This document shows positions 57,463 to 64,000 of a stretch of 64,000 nt of DNA, in pieces; the stretch's first letter is position 1; each line of letters starts with the position of its first letter. The notes under the pieces were generated by a model that saw only the letters and a program-made list of their open reading frames with translations, ran no database searches and was not told where the DNA came from. Source of the stretch: Thermoflexaceae bacterium. Its GTDB lineage: Bacteria > Chloroflexota > Dehalococcoidia > Tepidiformales > Tepidiformaceae. The stretch lies in the NCBI GenBank assembly GCA_015075555.1, contig JABTUD010000002.1, forward strand, positions 1,054,001 through 1,118,000, read 5' to 3'. A program made the position numbers and the translations under genes.

Positions 57463-58065
57463 TTAGTTCTTGATGTCCCCTACGTTGCCGGATTCGGCGT
57501 TGTACCAGGTCCCACGCGGTCCGGCGTGGTAGAACCAGCCCCACCAGTCAAGATCGAACCCGACAATCCCGGTGAAGTATTTGTCGCGCCAGACCGGTGC
57601 GCCGGGGCAATTGCCGTTGAGGTCGCACTGGTAGTCGAGCTTGCCTATGTAGCCAAACGTGGGCCACTGGGGCGACCACGTCCCGGTGAAGGTGGTGGTC
57701 CGGTATCCGCCCCGAATCAGGCCCCGGACACCGGCGGCGATGGTGCCGGTGTTCCCGGGGCTGGCCCCGGCAACGGTCTTGAACCAGCCCGAGTCGCGAA
57801 TGATGGCGCAGTACTCATTCGGGCCCGTCTTCCAGACCATGTAGTGGCGCAGCAGGGTGTCGTAAGCCCAGTAGTTGCCTCCGACGCCGGAGTCGGCGTT
57901 GTTGACAATCGAAGCGACGGCATTGACCACTACCTGGCCGTTTCCGCAGGCGCCGGGCCGGAGTTCGGTGGCGATTTCCGAATGCGGCGAGCTGGCGGTG
58001 GTGGTGGCGATGCCTGCCAGGGCAAACAGGCCTGCGACGAGGATGGAGATGCCAAGCCTTTTCAC
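57463..58065 (-). CDS. Secreted protein, unknown
   Basis: 200 residues from GTG 58065 (GGAGG upstream); the frame extends to 58194 with a poor sequence. Signal peptide 'LGISILVAGLFALAGIATTTASS'. The mature chain is aromatic-rich and has four Cys ('ACGNG', 'YCAII', 'QCDLNGNCPG'). 'GFDLDWWGWFYHAGP' near the end is notable. No family recognised. Confidence 0.7.
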   Translation of the reverse strand: MKRLGISILVAGLFALAGIATTTASSPHSEIATELRPGACGNGQVVVNAVASIVNNADSGVGGNYWAYDTLLRHYMVWKTGPNEYCAIIRDSGWFKTVAGASPGNTGTIAAGVRGLIRGGYRTTTFTGTWSPQWPTFGYIGKLDYQCDLNGNCPGAPVWRDKYFTGIVGFDLDWWGWFYHAGPRGTWYNAESGNVGDIKN

Positions 58066-58285
58066 GTAGTCCTCCGGCGTTTTCGCGGTCTGCCGGCACG
58101 CTGCAAGCGCGAACAGGCAGCCACGGTGGGCGGCACGAGGGGCGGGAAGGAAGAGGCGGTTTCTGCGCACATCCCCGGCGTCCCGTCGTGTCACAGGAAC
58201 GCCCCCAGAGCGGGGCGGCGCGATGCTAGCACATGTGTGTTCGCGTTGTGAAGTGCCTGGTTCAGGGTCTCTTCGGAACGAAGGG

Positions 58286-58852
58286 CTAGCGTGCCATACC
58301 GTGGTATTCGGGATTGGGGAGCACCCCTGTAGCCGACATCACGCGGTTGGTGAAGTTGAACATGGCGGTCACCTCGGCGATGTCCCAGATGTCCTCATCT
58401 TCGAAGCCGGCGGCGCGCAGGTCGTCGATGTCGTCCTCCGAGACGGTGACCGGGTCAAGCGTGAGTTTGACGGCGAAGTCGAGCATCGCCATCTGCTTTT
58501 CGGATAGGCCGGCGCGCCGATAGTCGAGCGTTACGCGCTCGCCCTTGACCGGGTCTTTGAGCAGGGCGCGGACAGCGAAGCCGTGGGCGGTAAGGCAGTA
58601 GAGGCACTGGTTCTGCATCGACACGACGACGGAGATCATCTCGCGTTCGGCCTTGCCAAGGCCGGGCGAGGGCTGCATGAGGTGGTCGAAGTGCGCGAGC
58701 CAGCGCTTGAAGCGCTCCTCTTTCCAGGCGAAGGCCCGGAAGACGTTGGGGACAAAGCCCAGCTTCGCTTCGAGCTGGTCGAAGAGGGCCTGCGTTTCGG
58801 GCGAGAGCGTTTCGCGGCCGGCGATGGGAAACCAGGAGATGCGTTCTTCCAT
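58286..58852 (-). CDS. AhpD/CMD-family peroxidase-related protein
   Basis: 188 residues from ATG 58852; TACAAT ends 6 nt upstream, so leaderless. The alkylhydroperoxidase D-like motif 'CLYCLTAHG' (CxxC-x2-H) lies near residue 80, with 'SWFPIAGRETLSPETQALFDQL' typical of the 'uncharacterised peroxidase-related' subgroup. Redox Cys pair suggests peroxide or thiol reduction; partner unknown. Confidence 0.88.
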   Translation of the reverse strand: MEERISWFPIAGRETLSPETQALFDQLEAKLGFVPNVFRAFAWKEERFKRWLAHFDHLMQPSPGLGKAEREMISVVVSMQNQCLYCLTAHGFAVRALLKDPVKGERVTLDYRRAGLSEKQMAMLDFAVKLTLDPVTVSEDDIDDLRAAGFEDEDIWDIAEVTAMFNFTNRVMSATGVLPNPEYHGMAR

Positions 58853-58892
58853 GGCGGGATTGTACAGCCGCGAAAGCAGGTAGGATGGCGCC
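58853..58892. promoter_or_regulatory. 40-bp divergent region with two leaderless promoters
   Basis: Minus strand TACAAT (58859-58864) ends 6 nt before ATG 58852; plus strand TAGGAT (58881-58886) ends 6 nt before ATG 58893. The two -10 boxes are only 16 nt apart. Confidence 0.6.
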
Positions 58893-59612
58893 ATGGCGCA
58901 CGTGCCCCGGCTATTTGTGCGCGGCCACCTTGGTCCCGGGCCGCTGCTGCTGGAAGGCGAGCAGGCGAAGCGCCTCGCAGCGGTGATGCGGCTGCGGGAG
59001 GGGGAGAGCTTCCTCGCATTCTCCGGGGATGGGCGGGAGTGGGAGGCGACGGTGGGGCCGGCCGCGAAGGCCGGGCTCCGCGCCAGCGTCGGAGCGCTCG
59101 CCCGGCAGGAAGCGGCGCCCGCGCTGACGCTCGAGTTGTGGGTTGGGCTTGTGCGTCCGAATCGCTTCGACTGGGCGCTGGAAAAGGCCGTGGAGGCGGG
59201 CGCCGATATCATCCGGCCGCTGCTGAGCGAGCACAGCGCCCGCGGCGAAGGCAGCTCGGCAGGACGGCGCGAGCGCTGGGAACGAATCGCGATCGAGGCC
59301 GCTGAGCAGAGCGGGCGCCTCTATGTACCGGTGGTCGAACCGCCCGCGCAGTTCGGCGACCTCCTGGCGCGTCACCATGGCGCGCTCCTGGTTTGTGATT
59401 GCGATGGCAGGCCCTGGGGCGAGGTCCCCGCCCTGCTCCCGGGGGATGGGCGCCTTGCTGTCGCGGTCGGCCCGGAAGGGGGCTTCAGCCCCGAGGAGCT
59501 GGCGCGTGCCCGGGCGCACGGGGCGCTGACGGCGAAGCTGGGGCCGAACACGCTCCGCACCGAGACGGCGGCTGTTGTTGCCGTGGCGCTGGTGCGCTCT
59601 CTGGGGCGCTGA
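58893..59612 (+). CDS. rsmE: 16S rRNA (uracil1498-N3)-methyltransferase RsmE
   Basis: 239 residues from ATG 58893. 'RLREGESFLAFSGDGREWEA' belongs to the PUA-like N-domain; SPOUT knot motifs 'KAVEAGADIIRPLLSEHSARGE', 'RIAIEAAEQSGRLYVP', 'AVGPEGGFSPEEL' and 'LGPNTLRTETAAVVAVALV' are canonical RsmE. It methylates U1498 of 16S rRNA. Confidence 0.95.
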   Translation: MAHVPRLFVRGHLGPGPLLLEGEQAKRLAAVMRLREGESFLAFSGDGREWEATVGPAAKAGLRASVGALARQEAAPALTLELWVGLVRPNRFDWALEKAVEAGADIIRPLLSEHSARGEGSSAGRRERWERIAIEAAEQSGRLYVPVVEPPAQFGDLLARHHGALLVCDCDGRPWGEVPALLPGDGRLAVAVGPEGGFSPEELARARAHGALTAKLGPNTLRTETAAVVAVALVRSLGR

Positions 59613-59636
59613 GCGCCCTTCGGATACGCTCAGGCA

Positions 59637-61064
59637 GTGAAACCGGGGATACAGGTGGGCGATTCCGCAGCGGAGCCGCGATGGGAAGGGATTAGCGTCC
59701 GGGCGGTCCAGGCCGACCCCGCGACGGCGGCGGCGCGGCTGCGGGGACTCGATGGGTTTGCCTGGCTCGACAGCAGCGCGGCCGGGAAGAGGATGGGCCG
59801 GTATTCGTACCTTGCCGCCCGCCCCCTTGTGACGCTTCGTGCCGATGGCCAACGGCTGAGGGTCACCTCGCGGGACGGCTCGACCCGGGAAGAGCGGGCG
59901 GGCCCGTGGGACGTGCTGGCACGGTGGACCCGGCCACAGCCCCGGGCGCCGCTGCCTGGCCTCCCTCCGTTCCGAGGCGGTGTGATCGGCTACCTGGGGT
60001 ACGACCTGGGCCGCCACCTTGAACGGCTGCCCGCAACGATCGCGCCGGAGCCGGGGCCGCCGTGCATGGTGCTTGGGCTCTACCGTTGGGTGCTGGCATT
60101 TGACCACCTCCTCGGCCAGGCGTGGCTGGTCGCGGAGCACGGCGAGGGCGGGCACGCCGCCGCCGAGACCGAGCTGGACCATGTGGAGGCGGAGCTGGCC
60201 GCCCGGGCCCGTCCTCCGGGCGGATTCGCGCTGAAGGGGGGGGCCGTCTCGCGCACACCACGAGCTGACTACCTCGCTTCCGTGGAGACTGCGCTGGCCC
60301 ACATCCAGGCGGGCGACATCTACCAGGTCAACCTGTCGCACAGGCTGGAGGCCGGGTGGCAGGGAGACCCGTTCGCGCTGTATTCGGCGTTGCGCCAGGC
60401 CGCGCCGGCGCCGTTTGGCGCGTACCTGGACTTCGGCGAGTCGAAGATCTTGAGCGCCTCGCCCGAGCGGTTCCTGCGCCTTGAGGGCGGCCAGGTCGAG
60501 ACGCGGCCCATCAAGGGGACCCGCCCGCGCAGCGAAGATGCGGGGCGCGACCAGGAGTTGGCGGCCGAGCTGCAGGCGAGCGAGAAGGACCGCGCCGAGA
60601 ACCTGATGATCGTGGACCTGCTGAGGAACGACCTCGGGCGGGTGTGCCGGGTGGGGAGCGTGGCCGTGCCGGAGATGTTCGCGCTCGAGGGGTTTTCGAA
60701 CGTTTGGCACCTGGTGAGCACCGTCACCGGTGTCCTGCGACCCGGGCTGGGGCCCGTGGACCTGCTGAGGGCATGCTTCCCCGGTGGTTCGGTCACGGGC
60801 TGCCCGAAGATCCGGGCGATGCAGATAATCGAGGAGCTGGAGCCCGTCAGGCGCGGCCCCTACTGCGGGTCTATCGTTGCCATCGGGTCCGACGGGTTCA
60901 TGGAGAGCAGCATCACCATCCGGACGATTGTGCTCCACGGGCAGCGGCTCTGGCTGCAGGTGGGCGGCGCCGTGGTGGCCGATTCGGACCCCGGGGCAGA
61001 GTACGAAGAGACGATGGCGAAGGCGCAGTCGGCGCTGGCGGCGATTGCCCGGGCAGGCACATGA
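59637..61064 (+). CDS. pabB: Aminodeoxychorismate synthase component I
   Basis: 475 residues from GTG 59637; TACGCT (59625-59630) ends 6 nt before it. Chorismate-binding motifs: 'PIKGTRPRSEDAGRD', 'ENLMIVDLLRNDLGRVC', 'PGGSVTGCPKIRAMQIIEELEPVRRGPYCGSI'. It makes aminodeoxychorismate from chorismate with the PabA glutaminase for folate. ATGA overlap with pabC. pabA is not in the window. Confidence 0.93.
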   Translation: MKPGIQVGDSAAEPRWEGISVRAVQADPATAAARLRGLDGFAWLDSSAAGKRMGRYSYLAARPLVTLRADGQRLRVTSRDGSTREERAGPWDVLARWTRPQPRAPLPGLPPFRGGVIGYLGYDLGRHLERLPATIAPEPGPPCMVLGLYRWVLAFDHLLGQAWLVAEHGEGGHAAAETELDHVEAELAARARPPGGFALKGGAVSRTPRADYLASVETALAHIQAGDIYQVNLSHRLEAGWQGDPFALYSALRQAAPAPFGAYLDFGESKILSASPERFLRLEGGQVETRPIKGTRPRSEDAGRDQELAAELQASEKDRAENLMIVDLLRNDLGRVCRVGSVAVPEMFALEGFSNVWHLVSTVTGVLRPGLGPVDLLRACFPGGSVTGCPKIRAMQIIEELEPVRRGPYCGSIVAIGSDGFMESSITIRTIVLHGQRLWLQVGGAVVADSDPGAEYEETMAKAQSALAAIARAGT

Positions 61065-61969
61065 GCAGGAGCGTGGCTACCTGGGTCAACGGCGCATTCG
61101 TGGCGCCGGGCGCGGCCAGCATCGCCCCGGCCGACCGCGGTTTCACGCTCGGCGACGGCGCCTTCGAAACCCTTCTTGTGCGGGAGGGCTGGTGCCTGCG
61201 CTGGGATTCGCACATGGAGAGGCTGGGGAAGGCGCTCTGGCTGCTTGGAATCGCATTGCCCTACCCGCTGGAAGCCCTCAGAGCGGCGGCGGCGGAGTGC
61301 GCAGCGGCGGCCGGCGGGCCGCAGTGTGCGGTGCGGATCTCCGTCAGCCGGGGCCCGGCGGTAGAGCGGGGACTCCTGCCTGCGGGGACGGAGGCGCCCA
61401 CGGTTGCCATCGAGGCGCGAGCATATGCAGGCTACCCGGAGGAGATGCGTAAGCGGGGCATGCATCTCGCGACGTCCCAGCTCCGGCGGAATGAACACAC
61501 GCCGCTGGCACGCGTGAAGTCACTTAGCAACCTGCAGAACGTGCTGGCGCGGATGGAATCGCAGGAGCTGGGGGCCGACGAGGCGCTCGTGCTGAATACC
61601 GGCGGGAGCATAGCCGGCGCCAGCGCGGCGAATCTCTTCGCCGTCTTCGAAAGAGAAGTGGTGACACCGCCGGTGGCTGATGGAGCGCTCCCCGGGACCG
61701 TGAGGTGGCTGGTTGGGGATGAGTTTGTTCCCGCCTGCGGGCTGGAGGTGCGCGAAGAGCCGCTGTGGCCGGGGCCGCTGTTCCGGGCGTACAGCGAGGT
61801 GTTCCTGACGAACGCGCTCATGGGGGTGATGCCGGTGACCCGCATCGATGGCGAGCCCGTGGGCGACGGGCTCCCGGGGCCGGTGACGGCACAGATTGCG
61901 GCAGCCCTCGCGGCGCACGAGGCGAACGAGCTGGCCGGGGTGAAGGGGCTACGTAAACCGCTCCTTTGA
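61061..61969 (+). CDS. pabC: Aminotransferase class IV / aminodeoxychorismate lyase
   Basis: 302 residues from ATG 61061. 'ADRGFTLGDGAFETLLVREG' is the class IV start; PLP Lys in 'ARVKSLSNLQNVLAR'; 'EALVLNTGGSIAGASAANLFAV' and 'EVFLTNALMGVMPVTRIDG' are lyase/BCAT-type motifs. With PabB this gives p-aminobenzoate for folate. A BCAT or D-aminotransferase role is possible, but the operon favours PabC. Confidence 0.88.
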   Translation: MSRSVATWVNGAFVAPGAASIAPADRGFTLGDGAFETLLVREGWCLRWDSHMERLGKALWLLGIALPYPLEALRAAAAECAAAAGGPQCAVRISVSRGPAVERGLLPAGTEAPTVAIEARAYAGYPEEMRKRGMHLATSQLRRNEHTPLARVKSLSNLQNVLARMESQELGADEALVLNTGGSIAGASAANLFAVFEREVVTPPVADGALPGTVRWLVGDEFVPACGLEVREEPLWPGPLFRAYSEVFLTNALMGVMPVTRIDGEPVGDGLPGPVTAQIAAALAAHEANELAGVKGLRKPLL

Positions 61970-61992
61970 CGGCGGTGCGACCCGCCAGCATA

Positions 61993-62007
61993 GTTGTGTG
62001 ACACAAC
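61993..62007. promoter_or_regulatory. 15-bp perfect palindrome (operator candidate)
   Basis: GTTGTGT-G-ACACAAC, 30 nt before ATG 62037. A TetR- or GntR-type operator is plausible. It overlaps a weak -10 (CATAGT). Confidence 0.5.
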
Positions 62008-62036
62008 GCACGTCACGGAAAGATGGGAGTAGCAGC

Positions 62037-63056
62037 ATGGCCAGGCGTCTCGCGGTTTCGGTGGGCTTCACCGGCAGCCCGGAACAGAACAGGGAGATCA
62101 TCAAGCGCATCCAGATCGCCGAGGAAGTCGGCGTCGAGGCTGTGTTCACGGCTGAAACCTGGGGGCGAGACCAGTTTTCGCTGCTCACGCAGGTCGCCCT
62201 GGCCACGAAGAAGATCCACTTCGGCACCGGGATCGCGCCCGTTTTCGGGCGATCACCGGCCGTGCTGGCGATGACAGCCGCGACGCTCGACGAGCTTTCG
62301 GGCGGGCGCATGATCATCGGCCTGGGAACGAGCGGCGCGCGCGTGATCGAGCACTGGCACGGGGAGCCGTTCGAGAAGCCCCTGCAGCGGCTCAAGGAGT
62401 ACTGCGAGATCATCAACCTCATAATCGCGGGCGAGAAGGTGTTTTACGAGGGCGAGATCTTCAAGCTGCAGCGCGGCTTCAAGCTGCTCTTCGAGCCCGT
62501 GCGCAAGCACATCCCCATCTACATCGCCTCCATCTCGCCGGTGAGCATGAAACAGGTGGGTGAGGTTGCCGATGGCTGGATGCCCATCTACTGGCCGAAG
62601 TCGCGGTATGCCGAAGGCATGGAGCGCGTGCGAAGCGGCGCGAGGAAGGCGGGGCGCCCCGAAAGCGACGTGGAGTGCGTCGCCTCCCTGACCGTGGCCA
62701 TCAACCCGGACGTTCAGAAGGCGAAGGTCCAGGCGGCGGGGCCGATTTCCTGGTACGTGACGAACATGGGCGACTTCTACCACCGCATGCTGTCTCGCAA
62801 CGGTTTCGCCGAAGAAGTTGCCGCCATGCGCAAGGCCGCCGAGGTCAATCGCCCCATGCCGTTCGGCACAACGCCCGAGATCATGGCCGCCATGGGCGAC
62901 CGCATGCTCGACGAGACGGCCGTCTACGGGGACCTCGAGATGGTGGCGGCCGGCGTCGAGGAACGGCGGAAACTCGGCCTCGACATGCCCGTGATCAGCA
63001 TGCCAGCGGGGTCGCCACAGGACGTGGAGCGCATCCTTGGGGCGCTCGTGAGCTAG
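62037..63056 (+). CDS. LLM-class F420-dependent oxidoreductase-like protein
   Basis: 339 residues from ATG 62037, GGGAG upstream. TIM-barrel luciferase-like features: 'AEEVGVEAVFTAETWGRDQFSLLTQVALATKKIHFGTGIAPVFGRSPAVLAMTAATLDELSGGRMIIGLGTSG' is typical of the F420-binding subgroup (ex. Mer/ FGD-like). It oxidises or reduces a substrate with F420; F420 genes are not seen here. A palindrome lies in front. Confidence 0.9.
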   Translation: MARRLAVSVGFTGSPEQNREIIKRIQIAEEVGVEAVFTAETWGRDQFSLLTQVALATKKIHFGTGIAPVFGRSPAVLAMTAATLDELSGGRMIIGLGTSGARVIEHWHGEPFEKPLQRLKEYCEIINLIIAGEKVFYEGEIFKLQRGFKLLFEPVRKHIPIYIASISPVSMKQVGEVADGWMPIYWPKSRYAEGMERVRSGARKAGRPESDVECVASLTVAINPDVQKAKVQAAGPISWYVTNMGDFYHRMLSRNGFAEEVAAMRKAAEVNRPMPFGTTPEIMAAMGDRMLDETAVYGDLEMVAAGVEERRKLGLDMPVISMPAGSPQDVERILGALVS

Positions 63057-63122
63057 CCTCGCCCGGCCCACCGGTCAGCAACAGGCGGGCAGCATGGGCA
63101 GCAACTCTGCTGGAGGAAGACG

Positions 63123-64000
63123 ATGGCAGGCATGACGAAGAAGGAACGGGTCGGGGCAACCCTGGCGGGAGCGCCGGTCGACCGGCCACCGGTCTCCATG
63201 TGGGGGCACGACTACCTTCGCGAATGGTCGCCGGAGGAGCTCGCCGGCGTCACCCTGGAGCAGTACCGCGCTTTCGCCTGGGACTTCATCAAGCTGAACC
63301 CGCGAGCGACCTACTTCGCCGAGGCCTGGGGCAACAGGTTCCAGCGGCCCACGGAACCGCGCCGGCCCGAGCTCCTGTCGGTGGCGGTGCGCGAAGCGAA
63401 GGACCTGGACAGGATCCAGCCCACCAGCGCGCGCAGCGGCGTATTCGCCGAGCACCTGGAGGCGCTGCGGCTGGTACTGGCAGGCACGGCGGGCGAGGCC
63501 GACGTGATCCACACGATCTTCTCGCCGCTTTCGGTGCTGGCGCTCCTGTGCGGGCCGCGGACCGAGTTCATCGGGCTGGCAGCAGAGAACCCGGCCGGAG
63601 CCCACGCTGCTCTTGCCGCTGTGACTGAAACGCTCGCCGAATACGCCCGGGCGTCGCTGGAGGCGGGCGCGGCCGGGATCTTCTTCGCGCCGCTGGCGTG
63701 GGCCAGCCGGGACGCCAGCTCGCCAGATTTCTACCGCGAATTCGGCCGGCCCTACGACCTCCAGGTGCTGGCAGGCGTTAGCGACGCGCCGTTCAACGTG
63801 CTGCACGTGTGCCGCAACAACAACATGATCGACCTGCTGCTGGACTACCCGGTAGCGGCCTTCAACTGGGCCGATCACGGGGTTGGCAACCCTTCGCTGG
63901 CGGCGGTGAAGGCACGAACCACAAAGGCCGTGATGGGTGGTGTCGACCAGGCAAGGCTGGCATCGATGACCGCAGGCGAAGTTGCGGCCCAGGTCCGGGA
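63123..64000 (+). CDS. Uroporphyrinogen decarboxylase-family protein (3' truncated)
   Basis: 292 codons visible from ATG 63123 (GGAGGAAG upstream); it continues past the right edge. 'LAGAPVDRPPVSMWGHDYL' is the URO-D-like start; 'GVGNPSLAAVKARTTKAVMGGVDQ' is near the end. The R-Q-AGR signature of true HemE is absent, so it is more likely a methyltransferase-type URO-D paralogue. Its 67-nt gap to the LLM gene suggests an operon. Confidence 0.85.
   Translation, partial: MAGMTKKERVGATLAGAPVDRPPVSMWGHDYLREWSPEELAGVTLEQYRAFAWDFIKLNPRATYFAEAWGNRFQRPTEPRRPELLSVAVREAKDLDRIQPTSARSGVFAEHLEALRLVLAGTAGEADVIHTIFSPLSVLALLCGPRTEFIGLAAENPAGAHAALAAVTETLAEYARASLEAGAAGIFFAPLAWASRDASSPDFYREFGRPYDLQVLAGVSDAPFNVLHVCRNNNMIDLLLDYPVAAFNWADHGVGNPSLAAVKARTTKAVMGGVDQARLASMTAGEVAAQVR

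Overview
The window is 64 kb of high-GC bacterial chromosome. It is almost fully coding, with about 78 supported genes on both strands and short intergenic gaps. I see no insertion sequences, prophage, CRISPR array, tRNA or rRNA. The gene content fits a Chloroflexota-like bacterium: an F420-type luciferase-like oxidoreductase, a CysO-type sulfur carrier, SipW-type surface protein export, GroEL under a perfect CIRCE element, many SDR/MaoC/thiolase/enoyl-CoA genes, and a high share of genes apparently read from leaderless promoters. This assignment is an inference from content, not from a marker gene.

Layout. 0-5.6 kb: truncated beta-propeller gene, glycosyltransferase plus hexapeptide acyltransferase, two paralogous secreted proteins, a MoaD/ThiS-like protein followed by a radical SAM enzyme, and a PIG-L/LmbE deacetylase. 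5.7-13.6 kb: MFS exporter, alpha/beta-hydrolase-fold protein lacking its usual nucleophile, small CxxC protein, TPR proteins, enoyl-CoA hydratase, and a NodIJ/DrrAB-like ABC exporter. 13.7-20.4 kb: YkgJ-type cysteine cluster protein, EamA transporter, M20 amidohydrolase, ndk, tsaB-tsaE, metallophosphoesterase, D-2-hydroxyacid dehydrogenase, XRE regulator. 20.4-30 kb: flavin reductase-like protein, membrane-tethered LuxR-type regulator, paired MaoC dehydratases, citrate synthase, type IIC-like P-type ATPase, cysteine-rich unknown protein, two small membrane proteins, acylphosphatase. 30-45 kb: CIRCE-groEL, YbaK deacylase, class II aldolase, SDR, triple zinc-ribbon membrane protein, FtsX/MacB permease, GNAT-like protein, thiolase, duplicated secreted helical protein, thiamine pyrophosphokinase, a candidate small RNA, DUF4838 glycosidase-like protein, PilZ protein, RimI.

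45-64 kb: GntR, three small co-oriented genes, Hsp20; then a SAM-I riboswitch controlling a threonine-synthase-like PLP enzyme, a NIL-domain protein and a CysO-type sulfur carrier ending in GG. This operon is the most interesting element: its SAM control and partners suggest protein-thiocarboxylate-dependent homocysteine/methionine synthesis rather than plain threonine synthesis. It is followed by Uma2, tatA, an XdhC domain protein, a surface operon (SipW substrate-like protein, a signal peptidase fused to a DUF5305-like ectodomain, and an RTX-repeat protein), prephenate dehydratase, two TrkA-type K+ regulators, UspA, a 56-residue membrane protein, aspartate kinase, a secreted protein, an AhpD-like protein, rsmE, pabB-pabC, an LLM oxidoreductase, and a URO-D-like protein cut by the right edge.

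Regulation. At least 15 genes have a TAnnnT-like -10 hexamer ending 6-8 nt before the start codon and no Shine-Dalgarno, which implies leaderless mRNAs; other genes have clear GGAGG-type sites. Five hairpins look like intrinsic terminators, and several palindromes sit in promoter gaps.
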